A stretch of 64,000 nt of DNA from the NCBI RefSeq assembly GCF_003254155.1, contig NZ_QKZI01000003.1, forward strand, positions 62,001 to 126,000, written 5' to 3'. The position numbers and the translations under genes are program-made. This DNA comes from Psychrobacillus insolitus (GTDB lineage Bacteria; Bacillota; Bacilli; Bacillales_A; Planococcaceae). Positions 34,449 to 43,504 of this stretch are shown in pieces. The notes beneath the pieces are model-generated. The model worked only from the letters and a program-made list of their open reading frames with translations, searched no databases and was not told where the DNA came from. Within the stretch, counting starts at the first letter, position 1. Every line of letters begins with the position of its first letter.

Positions 34449-35621
34449 TTATTGAGCTGTTGTAATAACGCCAACTGATGCTTTTGAAGTTGTTTCAACT
34501 GGTACTTTTTTGTTTACAAATGTAACGATTAATATGTTGATAATCACTGCACCAACCGCTACTGCTGCTAAGCCCCAAAGGAATGGTGCTTGCTCTGTAG
34601 AACCAAACATCACTGCATAATACGACTGCACTGAATAGTACATTGGTGATATATGACTAATGAAATCGAAGTAACCGTACATCATTTCCCGAGGCATTGT
34701 CGCACCGTTTGCGATTGTTTGTGAAAGTAATACAGGGATATTTAAGATCATACCAGCTTCACCGATTAAGAATGTGAAGATTGCACACACGTTAAATGCC
34801 GCCATGTATAGTAAAATTTGCTGCCCTGCTAATTTAAATAAAATACCTGAATCGATATCTGCAATTAAGTATGCCACTAATAATGCAAAGATTGTTGATA
34901 CAACTGCGATTACTAAAGCCGAACCTTGTACATACGTAAATAATTTTGCTTTTGACGCTTTGCCACGACTTTGTTTAAAGGCACCTACTAATTGCATTGC
35001 TGCAATCATTGCCCCAACGTAACAAGCCATTGTTAAGAACATTGGTAGCATGTTGTTGTGCATACCATCTGGTACATCGTTCACGATAATGTAGTTACCT
35101 ACATAACTGTTTTCAATTTGAGCTGCAATTTTATCTGCTTGATCCTCTGGTAGGTTAAAGTTCAATAACACACCTTTTGCTGTTTGAGTTGAGAAGCTAG
35201 CGCTTAATTGGTTGTTAATTTCATCTACAACTGATTTCATTGCTGATGAAACCATTGTAGCTGATGCCTCATTGACAGAGAAGTCAATTTGAGCCGATTC
35301 CCCTTTTTGTGCGTTTTCAGAGAAATTTTCAGGAATATGGATTACTAACGCATATTTGTTGTCCTCTAATTTATCTAATGCCTTTTCATTTGTTAAATCT
35401 GTATTAATTTTGAACGGTAAGCTTTCTTTTAACTGATCCGCGATTTGTGTACCTGCTTCCCCCACGTCATCATTAACAATTGCTACTTTCAGTTCGTCCA
35501 TGTTGCCAGGTAAAGATGAATAGCCTGTTAGAAAAATCAATAACATTGCTACTGCATAAAAAATACCCATAAAAATGGACGCTTTAACTCCTTGTAAACC
35601 TAAAAATTGTTTAAATTTCAT
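34449..35621 (-). CDS. YhgE/Pip-like ABC-2 type membrane protein
   Basis: 390 residues. A first membrane helix (about 15-35) is followed by an extracytoplasmic domain of about 170 residues containing KVAIVNDDVGEAGTQIADQL, the sequence typical of YhgE/Pip and ABC-2 permeases (DUF3533). Five more helices fill residues 190-375. Members are linked to phage receptor, ESX-like or drug export roles; the substrate is unknown. No ATP-binding partner is encoded nearby. It is first in an operon with a PadR regulator. Confidence 0.85.
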   Translation of the reverse strand: MKFKQFLGLQGVKASIFMGIFYAVAMLLIFLTGYSSLPGNMDELKVAIVNDDVGEAGTQIADQLKESLPFKINTDLTNEKALDKLEDNKYALVIHIPENFSENAQKGESAQIDFSVNEASATMVSSAMKSVVDEINNQLSASFSTQTAKGVLLNFNLPEDQADKIAAQIENSYVGNYIIVNDVPDGMHNNMLPMFLTMACYVGAMIAAMQLVGAFKQSRGKASKAKLFTYVQGSALVIAVVSTIFALLVAYLIADIDSGILFKLAGQQILLYMAAFNVCAIFTFLIGEAGMILNIPVLLSQTIANGATMPREMMYGYFDFISHISPMYYSVQSYYAVMFGSTEQAPFLWGLAAVAVGAVIINILIVTFVNKKVPVETTSKASVGVITTAQ

Positions 35622-35637
35622 TTTGTATTCCCCTTCT

Positions 35638-35693
35638 TAATATAAACTTCAATAAAGTACTCTAATTAGAGTACTTTATTGAAGTTTATATTA
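35638..35693. promoter_or_regulatory. Perfect 56-bp palindrome upstream of the YhgE-PadR operon
   Basis: Every base from 35638 to 35693 is matched by its partner about the centre CTAATTAG. It includes AGTACTCTAATTAGAGTACT at the middle. It starts 17 bases before the permease ATG on the minus strand. It is probably the operator of the PadR protein encoded downstream, or could act as a cruciform or terminator in the leader. Confidence 0.75.
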
Positions 35694-35741
35694 CTATTTT
35701 AAAAAAGTAAAGCGATTTATTTTACAATGAATAATTCATTA

Positions 35742-35776
35742 CAAAAAAAAAAGCCACATCGCTTAGATGTGACTTT
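35742..35776 (-). terminator. Terminator of the 58-residue gene
   Basis: On the minus strand AGTCACATC, loop, GATGTGGCTTTTTTTTTT; it lies directly after the stop at 35782. Confidence 0.85.
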
Positions 35777-35781
35777 CTAGT

Positions 35782-35958
35782 TTATTTATTTTCTTCGCCT
35801 CTCCATGCTAGATAAATATTTAAAACTTGAGGTCCTGTTAAATCATGCTTATTACCAATTGACCACCAACCATTTTGTAGAGCAGGTAGTGATTCTACAA
35901 AAGACAAATGACCGTACTTGTTCATTAATTGTTTGCACTCGTTGATAATATCACCCAT
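35782..35958 (-). CDS. Small protein, 58 residues, unknown function
   Basis: Begins MGDIINECKQLMNKYGHLSF and ends LNIYLAWRGEENK. The ATG at 35958 lies eight bases after GGGGAGGTGG; an ATG two codons earlier is too close to that site. The protein is neutral to slightly acidic, with a W-W pair in the middle, and shows no membrane segment. No family is recognised. A strong ribosome site, clear terminator and own transcription unit make it a real gene. Confidence 0.65.
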   Translation of the reverse strand: MGDIINECKQLMNKYGHLSFVESLPALQNGWWSIGNKHDLTGPQVLNIYLAWRGEENK

Positions 35959-36091
35959 CTTCATCCACCTCCCCTTTTTCTAATTATAGAACAAAAAGGA
36001 CACAGAAGAAACAGATTTTATTGTAAAGTTTTGTAATTTTTTGTTATTACACTGTAAATAGCCACAATAATTAGATGTGACCTACATTATT

Positions 36092-36613
36092 TTACTTAAA
36101 GATTGCATTTACTACATCTTCTGGCGTTTCTTTGATCTCTTCATTCAAATGATAATAAACACTAAAGTTTTCCATTGAATCAATACTAGATTGAAGTATT
36201 AAAATTTTATTCTCCAATTCTATTGTTTCTAAACTTTTTTGTGATGATGTGAAACTTACTGTTGTCGCGTTTAAATTGCTTTTTTCTGAAATTAATATTG
36301 TTTCAACTAATTTAGTACCCTCAAGTATATCTACTTCATAATTAGTGGATTTAGCGCTGACCTCCGCCTTACCATATGTTGCTAGTATTTTATATGTTCC
36401 TTGTCTATCTACTATAAATCCTTGCATCTTGAGATTTCCTTCAATCACATTAAATAAACTATTTTTGGCTTCATCAAGTTTAGCGTAGAGTTGTACCTCT
36501 TCCATCAACACTTTTTGCTTTTGTGTAAGTTCTTTAATACTTTCGTTTAGTTTAAGTTTTGCATCTTCTTCCGCTTTTAATTTAGTTATATCTATTCCTC
36601 TAATATCAGCCAA
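36092..36613 (-). CDS. Hypothetical protein with coiled-coil segments
   Basis: 173 residues. Charged helical segments at the N-terminus (about 10-60) and near 125-150 suggest coiled coils; the middle part, YKILATYGKAEVSAKSTNYE, looks like beta strands. I recognise no family. The first possible start is a TTG at 36613, which touches the AAAGGAG before it, so spacing is poor and the true start, or an earlier lost N-terminus, is uncertain. A broken frame lies just upstream, so this may be the surviving part of a decayed operon. Confidence 0.45.
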   Translation of the reverse strand: MADIRGIDITKLKAEEDAKLKLNESIKELTQKQKVLMEEVQLYAKLDEAKNSLFNVIEGNLKMQGFIVDRQGTYKILATYGKAEVSAKSTNYEVDILEGTKLVETILISEKSNLNATTVSFTSSQKSLETIELENKILILQSSIDSMENFSVYYHLNEEIKETPEDVVNAIFK

Positions 36614-36654
36614 CTCCTTTCATTCTAATGTCTCTAAGTTCTCGACTTATATCT

Positions 36655-36830
36655 TCATGCCGCTCCTTCTTTTACTTTATCCAACTCTGCTACTAATTTA
36701 TTCATCCCTTTATGAAAGCGACTTTTAGTTTTATCCATTTTTCCCTAAATTTGCGTTGTTAAATTGCTAATTCCTTTAAATCCTTCTCCAGCAAAATCAA
36801 TTTCAATAATCTCATGATGTCACCCAAGCG
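36655..36830 (-). pseudogene. Broken frame upstream of the hypothetical gene
   Basis: One minus-strand frame reads EIIEIDFAGEGFKGISNLTT Q, an in-frame TAG, then GKMDKTKSRFHKGMNKLVAE and ends at TGA 36655. It looks like one gene interrupted by a stop codon. The last 27 codons start with ATG and could be a separate peptide. The family is not recognised; the repeat element at 36828 cuts the other end. Confidence 0.35.
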
Positions 36831-36948
36831 TTTTGTCCTTATGTAAGAAACAAACATGAATTTTTCTTACATAGGGTCTCTTTTTTTGGTAACAAAAAAG
36901 CTACAATCACTGAATTATCTTCAGTAATTATAGCTTTATGGAGACGGC
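36828..36948. repeat. Scar repeat copy A: palindromic element, ssrA-type terminator, partial ssrA end
   Basis: GTAAGAAACAAACATGAA-type palindrome, then the terminator stem GCTACAATCACTGAA/TTCAGTAATTATAGC, then TGGAGACGGC at 36939-36948. These are the same parts in the same order as the copies at 38993-39199 and 39200-39421, but shortened, and the ssrA end is cut to ten bases. Confidence 0.75.
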
Positions 36949-37076
36949 TTAGAAGTGATGTCGTACAGCCCACTCATCAACCTTGATACAATTGAGTTTC
37001 TAGTTGTTTCTCAAAAAAGGATATTCCGTTCAATTCATGTAATTCTTGTCCTCAATTGAAAACAGAACTTCGAATA

Positions 37077-37113
37077 AGAAAAACATAGGGAGGTTTTAGT
37101 CTTCCTATGTTTT
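37077..37113 (-). terminator. Terminator of the small basic protein gene
   Basis: Minus-strand stem AAACATAGGAAG with CCTCCCTATGTTT followed by T residues, just after the stop at 37122. Confidence 0.7.
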
Positions 37114-37121
37114 CATTCATA

Positions 37122-37271
37122 TTATTTATCTGTTTGTTTTTGCTTCTTTTTTAAATACTCCGCACGTATTTTTTCAAGTTGCTGCTTTTTATCAAATTTG
37201 GCAGGCTTGTTTTTTTCATGATACTTTGTCACAGCCATCTGACCTTTGGTATCAAATAGATATTTCCCCAC
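37122..37271 (-). CDS. Small basic protein, 49 residues
   Basis: A GTG at 37271 follows AGTAGGTGA by five bases; a second GTG nine bases earlier overlaps the site. The frame begins (M)GKYLFDTKGQMAVTKYHEK and ends EYLKKKQKQTDK. It is highly basic, lysine-rich and free of cysteine, with a central amphipathic helix QLEKIRAEYLKK. A nucleic-acid or ribosome binding role is possible but not shown. It has its own terminator and survives in a region where all neighbours are broken. Confidence 0.6.
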   Translation of the reverse strand: MGKYLFDTKGQMAVTKYHEKNKPAKFDKKQQLEKIRAEYLKKKQKQTDK

Positions 37272-37335
37272 TTTGTTCACCTACTTTTCTTGTCTTTAAA
37301 AAGAATCTATTCAACAAATATAATATACCTTATTT

Positions 37336-37428
37336 AGTGTTTTGTCCCTGTGTTAAAAGCAAACATGAAAGTTTAAATATTCACGTTTTTTTAAATTAAC
37401 GTGAATGTTTCTAACACAGGGGCATTTT
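37336..37428. repeat. Scar repeat copy B: palindromic element alone
   Basis: Starts AGTGTTTTGTCCCTGTGTTA and ends TTCTAACACAGGGGCATTTT. The 16-base outer arms CCCTGTGTTA-AAAGCA and TGTTTCTAACACAGGG pair around about 55 bases. It cuts into the end of the MFS gene, which takes its last codons and stop from this element. Confidence 0.8.
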
Positions 37429-38688
37429 CGATAACTCAGATTGTTCCGCACGTTTCCGATTATTAAGCAAAAGTCTTATACAACCGAGCGCACCGAATAA
37501 TGCGATGATACTAGAAAAAAGGAATGCAGTAAAATAGGAATTGGAGTATTCAATCAGATAACCGATAATTGCAGGGGAAACTAATTGCCCGATGCCTAGA
37601 AATACGGTTACAAATCCCATTCCGATAGTAGTAAGTTTTGGATGAATATAATCACTTACACTGGCATTGATAATCGTCGGAACTGCCCAAAGCGTGATAC
37701 CGTACAAAGCTGTAGTCAAAAGGATGAGAGTACTGTTACTTGATAAACTAAAAGTGAGAAGAAGAATACTTTGAATAAAGAATACAATCATTAAAGTAAC
37801 CAAACGTCCAAATCGATCTGAAAGACTTCCCCAAATAAGGCCACTAATAATACTAGTAATTCCTGCAATCGCAAAAAAAGTACCTGCTGATGAATTCGTA
37901 AACCCCACATCTGCAATAAGATAGTCTACGAGAAAAGTAGAAAAAACTAAATAACTGAGACCATAAGTAGAATAGATTAAGCCTAGATACCACATTGTTT
38001 TATTACGGTATACATTTGTATCTAAATTTGCGTTACGTAATTCTTGAATCAATATAGAATCCTGCCCTCTTGAAATTGCTTTTAGCCCTAAATCTTCTGG
38101 TTTATTCTTTAAAAATAGGAGATTGGTAACAGCAATGATTAGAACGAGAATAGCAAGGATATACCAGCTAATTCTCCATCAGTTCGTTCCCGTTTGGGCA
38201 ATTAATATAGGAACTGTAACTCCGCTAAAAACCATACCACCTCCAGAGCCAGCCATCGCTATTCCCATTGCCATTCCTTTACTTTTATTAGTAAACCATT
38301 GACCAAGTAGACCTAAAGAAGGAACATAGATTCCACCTGATGCTACACCGATAATGAAGCATCCGATAAAGGAGATATAAAAGGAATCAGCACTGGCAGT
38401 TAAGACCATTCCTGTTGAAACAAGAAATAATGAAAAAACTATTACTTTTTTCGCTTTGAATATTAGAACAAAGTGGCCTGCGACTAACACAGCAATGAGG
38501 TAGCCTAAAAAGATAGAAAGCGCTAAAAATCCGGTTTGTTGGTAATTTAACCCTAGACCATTTTTCATAAATGGAAGGATAGCACCAAAGGAAAAGCGTG
38601 CAAAACCAAGAGCTGCCAAATTACACAATGTAATCAAAATTAAGATGAACCATCCTTTATGAATATTTTTTATCGCATCCACCTCCAA
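37411..38688 (-). pseudogene. MFS transporter (YbfB/YjiJ-like) with an internal stop
   Basis: The N-terminal frame (38179-38688) begins with NLAALGFARFSFGAILPFMK, typical of YbfB/YjiJ-like major facilitators, and ends GTN-stop at TGA 38179-38181. The same frame continues without shift, WRISWYILAILVLIIAVTNL, through to the C-terminal half (37411-38052). A single change from a glycine codon GGA to TGA explains the break. The last residues and stop derive from repeat copy B, so the 3' end is also truncated. 426 codons in total. Confidence 0.85.
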
Positions 38689-38702
38689 GTTCTATAAAAT
38701 TT

Positions 38703-38775
38703 AAAATACACAAGTCCCTTTATTCTATCCAGAATTTTCAAAATACTCAAGTCTATTTATTATATTCAGGATTTT
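38703..38775. repeat. Two direct 36-bp repeats in the MFS promoter region
   Basis: Copies at 38703-38738 and 38740-38775 both read AAAATACNCAAGTC...TTTATT...ATNCAGNATTTT, with seven or so differences. They lie just upstream of the MFS start and may contain duplicate operators or promoters. Confidence 0.7.
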
Positions 38776-38794
38776 TAGTAATACGATATTAACT

Positions 38795-38806
38795 GAGCGG
38801 TCGCTC
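38795..38806. promoter_or_regulatory. Palindrome GAGCGGTCGCTC, TetR-type operator
   Basis: Five-base arms GAGCG/CGCTC around GT, placed between the divergent MFS and metallo-hydrolase-like relics. GACCG/GAGCG-type palindromes are common TetR-family operators. The regulator gene is not in the window. Confidence 0.45.
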
Positions 38807-38834
38807 GACTTTAATTTTAAGGGGGAAATAGTTT

Positions 38835-38994
38835 ATGGGGGAATCTAGTATTATCTTTTTTGAATGGAAGTTTCCAAGTGCAAATATGGTTCTTATTAAG
38901 GATGAGTTTCCTATCCTAATTGATATTGGCTTGGAAGTGATGCAGTAGAAACTGAGCAATTAATTAGAGAAGCAGGTGTCTCACCAGAAGATTA
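38835..38994 (+). pseudogene. Metallo-beta-lactamase-fold hydrolase, N-terminal relic
   Basis: After AAGGGGG an ATG opens MGESSIIFFEWKFPSANMVL and IKDEFPILIDIG, a pattern found at the start of MBL-fold hydrolases (LIDTGFGSD in intact ones). A two-base loss then shifts the frame; the next frame reads GSDAVETEQLIREAGVSPED and ends where repeat copy C begins. The zinc motif HxHxDH would have followed and is missing, so the family call is an inference from the N-terminus. Confidence 0.6.
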
Positions 38995-39199
38995 GTGTTT
39001 TGCCCCTGTGTTAGATACAAACATGAAAGTTTAAATATTCATGTTTGTTTAAATTAACGTGAATCTTTCTAACATGGGGTATCTTTTTTTGGCAACAAAA
39101 AAGCTACAATCACTGAATTATCTTCAGTAATTGTAGCTTTTTAACTTCATAAATGACATTCAAACTATTGAATGGCTTTATGGAGACGGCGGGATTTGA
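38993..39199. repeat. Scar repeat copy C with ssrA 3'-end duplicate
   Basis: Palindromic element, terminator stem GCTACAATCACTGAA/TTCAGTAATTGTAGC, a short spacer ending GAATGGCTTTA, then TGGAGACGGCGGGATTTGA at 39181-39199, the same 19 bases as the 3' end of the tmRNA gene at 39403-39421. It is a direct tandem copy of 39200-39421. Confidence 0.9.
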
Positions 39200-39421
39200 G
39201 TGTTTTGTCCCTGTGTTAGAAACAAACATGAAAGTTTAAATATTCATGTTTGTTTAAATTAACGTGAATGTTTCTAATACAGGAGCATTTTCTATTTTTA
39301 GGCATATTTTTTGGAAACAAAAAAGCTACAATTACTGAATTATCTTCAGTAATTGTAGCTTTTTAACTTCATAAATGTCATTCAAACTATTGAATGGCTT
39401 TATGGAGACGGCGGGATTTGA
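39200..39421. repeat. Scar repeat copy D, adjoining and including the tmRNA 3' end
   Basis: The second tandem copy, offset by 222 bases, with the same order of parts. Its last 19 bases are the functional end of ssrA. Its spacer differs from copy C by a few substitutions, and it is some 15 bases longer. Confidence 0.9.
39319..39364 (-). terminator. Terminator of the tmRNA gene
   Basis: Stem AAAGCTACAATTACTGAA with TTCAGTAATTGTAGCTTT, about 40 bases after the mature 3' end of ssrA. It is duplicated in scar copies A and C. Confidence 0.85.
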
Positions 39422-39753
39422 ACCCGCGTCCAGAAACTCTAACACTTAAGCTTCTACGCGTGTATCTTGCCTATTTAGGTTTCGCGTAGCACTATGCCGA
39501 CAAGCGGGCGTTGTGTACGCTAACTTGAAAATCTCTTGCAGACAGCTCAAGTGGCACTGGCTACCGTATCCCACTAAAGTTGAGCTCTATCTAGCCACAT
39601 GGGCGATGAATAGATAAAGCAGATCCGAGCTTACGCTGCGAATGCTAGGTTGTTGTTTTGTTTGCCTGTTGTTATAAGTTCCGTTTTTACGGAGCCGAGC
39701 CTCCGACGCGCAACTCAAGCTCAGACTATCCCTGTCGAATCCATAACGTCCCC
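39403..39753 (-). ncRNA. ssrA: Transfer-messenger RNA
   Basis: 351 nt. The 5' end GGGGACGTTATGGATTCGAC is the universal tmRNA start, and GGGGACG pairs with CGTCTCC at the 3' end (one G-U) to make the acceptor stem. CCA is not encoded. The T-arm reads GGGTTCAAATCCCGC. The tag reading frame occupies 39631-39669 and encodes GKQNNNLAFAA after the resume codon ACA, ending TAA. It rescues stalled ribosomes with SmpB, encoded upstream. Its 3' end is duplicated downstream in a manner typical of integration sites. Confidence 0.97.
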
Positions 39754-39823
39754 GTATGGAATAAAATAAGCTTTGTTGTTACCTAGTTATTATACATCAA
39801 AAATGGTCAAATTTCAAGTGTTA

Positions 39824-40291
39824 CTATTGATTGTACGCTTTAAATGCACGATCCATGTCACGTTTTGCTTCTTTTTTCTTCAAGACATCGCGTTTATCAT
39901 ACTCTTTCTTCCCTTTACCAACACCGATTAAAACTTTCGCAAAGCCGTTTTTCATATACATTTTTAACGGAATAATCGAGTATCCATCTTGCTTTGTTTC
40001 CCCAATCAATGTACTAATCTGCTTTTTATGCAAAAGTAATTTTCTCGCACGCAAAGGATCATGATTGAAACGGTTTCCTTGTTCGTACGTACCAATGTGC
40101 ATATTCGAAATCCACGCTTCGTTATTACGAATGCGAATGAATGCATCCTTTAGCTGTACTTTTGCATTACGAATCGATTTAATCTCAGTTCCTTGCAACA
40201 CGATACCAGCTTCAATTGTTTCTTCGATATAGTAATCATGGTTTGCTTTTTTGTTTTGTGCAAGAATTTTATTTTCTGGTTTTTTTGACAT
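39824..40291 (-). CDS. smpB: SsrA-binding protein
   Basis: 155 residues. It binds the tRNA-like part of tmRNA and delivers it to stalled ribosomes. [20 protein letters not shown] and [16 protein letters not shown] form the oligonucleotide-binding barrel; the basic C-terminus [19 protein letters not shown] enters the mRNA channel. The ATG at 40291 has GAGAGGTGA eight bases before it; an ATG three codons earlier overlaps this site. It lies next to ssrA and follows rnr, the normal Bacillales order. Confidence 0.97.
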   Translation of the reverse strand: MSKKPENKILAQNKKANHDYYIEETIEAGIVLQGTEIKSIRNAKVQLKDAFIRIRNNEAWISNMHIGTYEQGNRFNHDPLRARKLLLHKKQISTLIGETKQDGYSIIPLKMYMKNGFAKVLIGVGKGKKEYDKRDVLKKKEAKRDMDRAFKAYNQ

Positions 40292-40313
40292 TTCATTCAC
40301 CTCTCAAAACTAG

Positions 40314-40345
40314 AGAGATGCGACTTTCTCGCATCTCTATTTTTT
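40314..40345. terminator. Hairpin between rnr and smpB
   Basis: AGAGATGCGA, loop CTTTC, TCGCATCTCT; on the + side followed by ATTTTTTC inside the end of rnr. On the minus strand the T-run is short, so it may be a partial terminator or a processing site. Confidence 0.6.
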
Positions 40346-42643
40346 CTTCGGTCTTTTACGTTTTTGCGATTTTTTCGCAATTGTTTCATAAAATTTCTTT
40401 TTCTGTTTTACTTCTTTTTTCGGACCTGGCTGAGAAGAACTCGCTCTTCCAGTACCTTCTTTTTTCTTCGCATGAATTACTTTTGGTGCTTCTTTTCTCG
40501 TACGTTTGAATGATTTTGTCATACCGACAATTTCAAAATCAATCGCTGACTCTTCTGGTTTAACAGAAGAAACACGAACTGTTACTTCATCTCCAAGTCG
40601 GAATTGCTTACCGCCACGTTCTCCGATCATCATCATTTGACGATCATCATAACGATAATAATCATCTGTCATGTTCGTCACATGTACAAGACCTTCAATT
40701 GTATTAGGCAATTCAATGAATAAACCAAAGTTCGTTACAGAACTAACAATACCCTCGAACTCATCACCGATTTTATCAGCCATAAACTGAGCTTTTTTCA
40801 GTGCATCTGTATCACGCTCTGCATCAACAGCGCGTCGTTCACGTTTAGACGTGTGCTCTGCGATATCATCCATAATTGCGCCCCAATGATTAATCGTTGC
40901 TTGTGACACATCTTCGTTAACTAAATACGTACGAATTAGTCGGTGGACGATTAAATCTGGGTAACGACGGATTGGTGATGTGAAATGCGTATAAAAATCG
41001 GTTGATAGACCAAAATGTCCTAAGCATTCCGAATAATATTTTGCTTGTTGCAATGAACGTAAAAGCATTGTAGAAATAACAGGTTCTTCTGGCATACCTT
41101 CAATGTTTTCGATAATTTCTTGTAATGCTTTTGGATGAATTTCATTTCCAGTTCCTTTAACTACTATTCCAAAATTCGTTAAGAAGTTAAAGAAGCGTTC
41201 TAGTTTTTCAGGTTTTGGATCTTCATGAATACGATATATAAATGGAACGTCCATCCATTTGAAATGTTCCGCTACTGTTTCATTCGCAGCTAACATAAAT
41301 TCTTCGATTAAACGTTCAGCAACTGTACGATCACGGGTTACGACATCTATAGGCCAGCCGCTTTCATCCACGATTATTTTAGCTTCTGGGAAATCGAAAT
41401 CAATCGCTCCACGTTCTTCACGTTTCTTTCTTAATACCTCAGCTAGCTCTGCCATCGTTTCAAACATCGGCACTAATGGCTTGTATCGCTCGATTAACGC
41501 TGCATCTTTTTCTTCCACTATTTTAAATACATCCGTATACGTCATACGTTCAGTTGTCCGAATCACACTTTGGAAAATCTCATGCGATGTTACGATACCA
41601 GAACCATTGATATTCATTTCACATGATAATGTTAAACGGTCCACATTTGGATTTAATGAACAAATACCATTAGACAAACGGTGCGGAATCATTGGAATTA
41701 CACGGTCTGCTAAATAGACACTCGTACCACGGTCATAAGCTTCTGTATCTAGTGGAGAGCCCTCTGTAACATAGTGACTAACATCTGCAATATGTACCCC
41801 TAGTTTAAATGTACCATCTGAATTCTTAGTTACTGTAACAGCATCATCTAAATCCTTCGCGTCTGCTCCATCAATCGTTACAATTACTTCTTCACGCAAA
41901 TCTCTGCGATTTTCTAAATCACTTGGTTCAATTTGATCCGGCACAGCTTCTGCTTGTTTAATCACATCTTCAGGGAAATCAATTGAAATTCCATGCTTAT
42001 GAATAATCGATAAAATGTCCACACCTGGATCATTTTTATGTCCAAGAATTTGAGAAACAATCCCTGTAGCAGATTTTCTTTCATTCGGCCATTCAGTAAT
42101 TTCAACAACTACTTTATGTCCTTCAATTGCTCCAAGCGTATCGCCTTTTGCAATGAATACATCCATCGGTACCTTTTTATCATCCGGAATAACGAACCCG
42201 AATCCTTTATTGTCTTGGAATGTCCCAACAACTTTAGTAGTACCACGTTCTGTTATTTTGATAATAGTTCCCTCTTGACGATCTCCGGATGTTTCTCTAG
42301 AAATACGGACAAGTACTTTGTCCCCGTTTACTGCTCCGTTTACCTCATTCGGTGGTATAAAGACATCATCTAATCCAGCTTCATCTTGTGCAACAAAGCC
42401 AAAGCCTTTTGCATGCCCGATGAACTTTCCTGATACTAGGTTCATTGTTGCTGGAGTACCATAGCGATTCGATCTAGAGCGCACAACCTGCCCTTTTTCT
42501 TCCATTTGAACAAGTGTTTTCACTAACACTTTAAAATCTTCTGACTCTACTAAACCGAAATGTTCTTCCAGTTCTTTTGTTGTTAATGGTTTATATTCAT
42601 CTGTTTTCATTAATTCAAGTAGTTTTTCTTTCATATTTTCCAT
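40337..42643 (-). CDS. rnr: Ribonuclease R
   Basis: About 768 residues, a processive 3'-5' exoribonuclease that degrades structured RNA and, with tmRNA, non-stop mRNA. In order: N-terminal winged helix and two cold-shock domains (to about residue 230, [20 protein letters not shown]), the RNB catalytic domain with [14 protein letters not shown] containing the metal-binding aspartates, then an S1 domain ([20 protein letters not shown]) and a long lysine-rich tail. The ATG at 42643 follows GGAGGG. An in-frame ATG ten codons upstream lies before that site. It is co-directional with est and smpB. Confidence 0.96.
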   Translation of the reverse strand: MENMKEKLLELMKTDEYKPLTTKELEEHFGLVESEDFKVLVKTLVQMEEKGQVVRSRSNRYGTPATMNLVSGKFIGHAKGFGFVAQDEAGLDDVFIPPNEVNGAVNGDKVLVRISRETSGDRQEGTIIKITERGTTKVVGTFQDNKGFGFVIPDDKKVPMDVFIAKGDTLGAIEGHKVVVEITEWPNERKSATGIVSQILGHKNDPGVDILSIIHKHGISIDFPEDVIKQAEAVPDQIEPSDLENRRDLREEVIVTIDGADAKDLDDAVTVTKNSDGTFKLGVHIADVSHYVTEGSPLDTEAYDRGTSVYLADRVIPMIPHRLSNGICSLNPNVDRLTLSCEMNINGSGIVTSHEIFQSVIRTTERMTYTDVFKIVEEKDAALIERYKPLVPMFETMAELAEVLRKKREERGAIDFDFPEAKIIVDESGWPIDVVTRDRTVAERLIEEFMLAANETVAEHFKWMDVPFIYRIHEDPKPEKLERFFNFLTNFGIVVKGTGNEIHPKALQEIIENIEGMPEEPVISTMLLRSLQQAKYYSECLGHFGLSTDFYTHFTSPIRRYPDLIVHRLIRTYLVNEDVSQATINHWGAIMDDIAEHTSKRERRAVDAERDTDALKKAQFMADKIGDEFEGIVSSVTNFGLFIELPNTIEGLVHVTNMTDDYYRYDDRQMMMIGERGGKQFRLGDEVTVRVSSVKPEESAIDFEIVGMTKSFKRTRKEAPKVIHAKKKEGTGRASSSQPGPKKEVKQKKKFYETIAKKSQKRKRPKKK

Positions 42644-42685
42644 GTAACATCCCTCCTTTTTTAGCGTGTGCACAATTGGTGCATT

Positions 42686-43432
42686 TTACTCATTCCATTC
42701 CAATGCCTCTAAAAAGTTTAATATATCTTTGTTCAGCTGTTCTTTTTCAGAACCTAGTGTTATAACATGGCCAGAGTTTTCATACCAATTCAATTTCTTT
42801 TCCATAGACTCTGCTTGTTTATAAATAAAGTTAGCAGACTCAATATCAATAACTTTATCTTTTCTACCTTGTGTTACTAAAAGTGGAGCATAAATATGAT
42901 CCACATTTTCTCGAACCGTATAAACAAATTCTCTTAACTCCGATAAGGTTTCCATTGGAGTTTGTCTAATTGCCTCTACTTCTTCTTCGATTTGTTGCTC
43001 TGTTTTTCCTTCATACTTTTTATATTCTCTTGCATATTTTATTATACCTTCGAACATCACATCCGTTGTTTTCATCGTCATGGGTGAGCACATCGTTACA
43101 ATACCTTTAATAGGTTTTGTATACCCTAATTTCAATGAAAATACACCACCAAGTGAAAGCCCAGCAACAGCAATTTCATCATATCCTGCAGTTTTCAATT
43201 GTTCATAACCATCTTCTACATCTTGCCACCAATCAGTTGGACCAGTCTTCACTAGTTCTTCTGGTGGCACACCGTGACCTTTGTAATGTGGTGCCAAAGA
43301 TGTATAGCCATTTTTCTCTAAAAAACGCCCAAGCATTCGAACATCGGACGAATTCCCTGTAAATCCATGGAGAAGCAATACTGCCCGCTTTCCTGCCTCA
43401 AAGAAAAAAGGTTTTGTCGTTTTTATCAGCAT
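42686..43432 (-). CDS. est: Carboxylesterase (Est/YvaK family)
   Basis: About 248 residues with an alpha/beta hydrolase fold. [17 protein letters not shown] holds the oxyanion-hole HGF, GLSLGG is the nucleophile elbow (serine about residue 93), and SGHVITLG carries the catalytic histidine. Related Geobacillus and Bacillus enzymes hydrolyse short-chain esters. The ATG at 43432 lies eight bases after GGAGG. Its position between secG and rnr is conserved across Bacillales. Confidence 0.93.
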   Translation of the reverse strand: MLIKTTKPFFFEAGKRAVLLLHGFTGNSSDVRMLGRFLEKNGYTSLAPHYKGHGVPPEELVKTGPTDWWQDVEDGYEQLKTAGYDEIAVAGLSLGGVFSLKLGYTKPIKGIVTMCSPMTMKTTDVMFEGIIKYAREYKKYEGKTEQQIEEEVEAIRQTPMETLSELREFVYTVRENVDHIYAPLLVTQGRKDKVIDIESANFIYKQAESMEKKLNWYENSGHVITLGSEKEQLNKDILNFLEALEWNE

Positions 43433-43504
43433 GAAAAAATCCTCCACTCTAGAACAACTAGACTTTGTTATGTATATATGAATGAATGCTTTAAGTTAAA
43501 AGAA

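Noticed and set aside
36092-36948. Type VII secretion or LXG toxin remnant
   Set aside because: Coiled-coil proteins and broken frames are suggestive, but no WXG, LXG or toxin motif can be seen.
38179-38181. Selenocysteine or programmed read-through at the TGA in the MFS gene
   Set aside because: No SECIS-like hairpin or selenoprotein family relation; the gene is also truncated at its 3' end, so a nonsense mutation is simpler.
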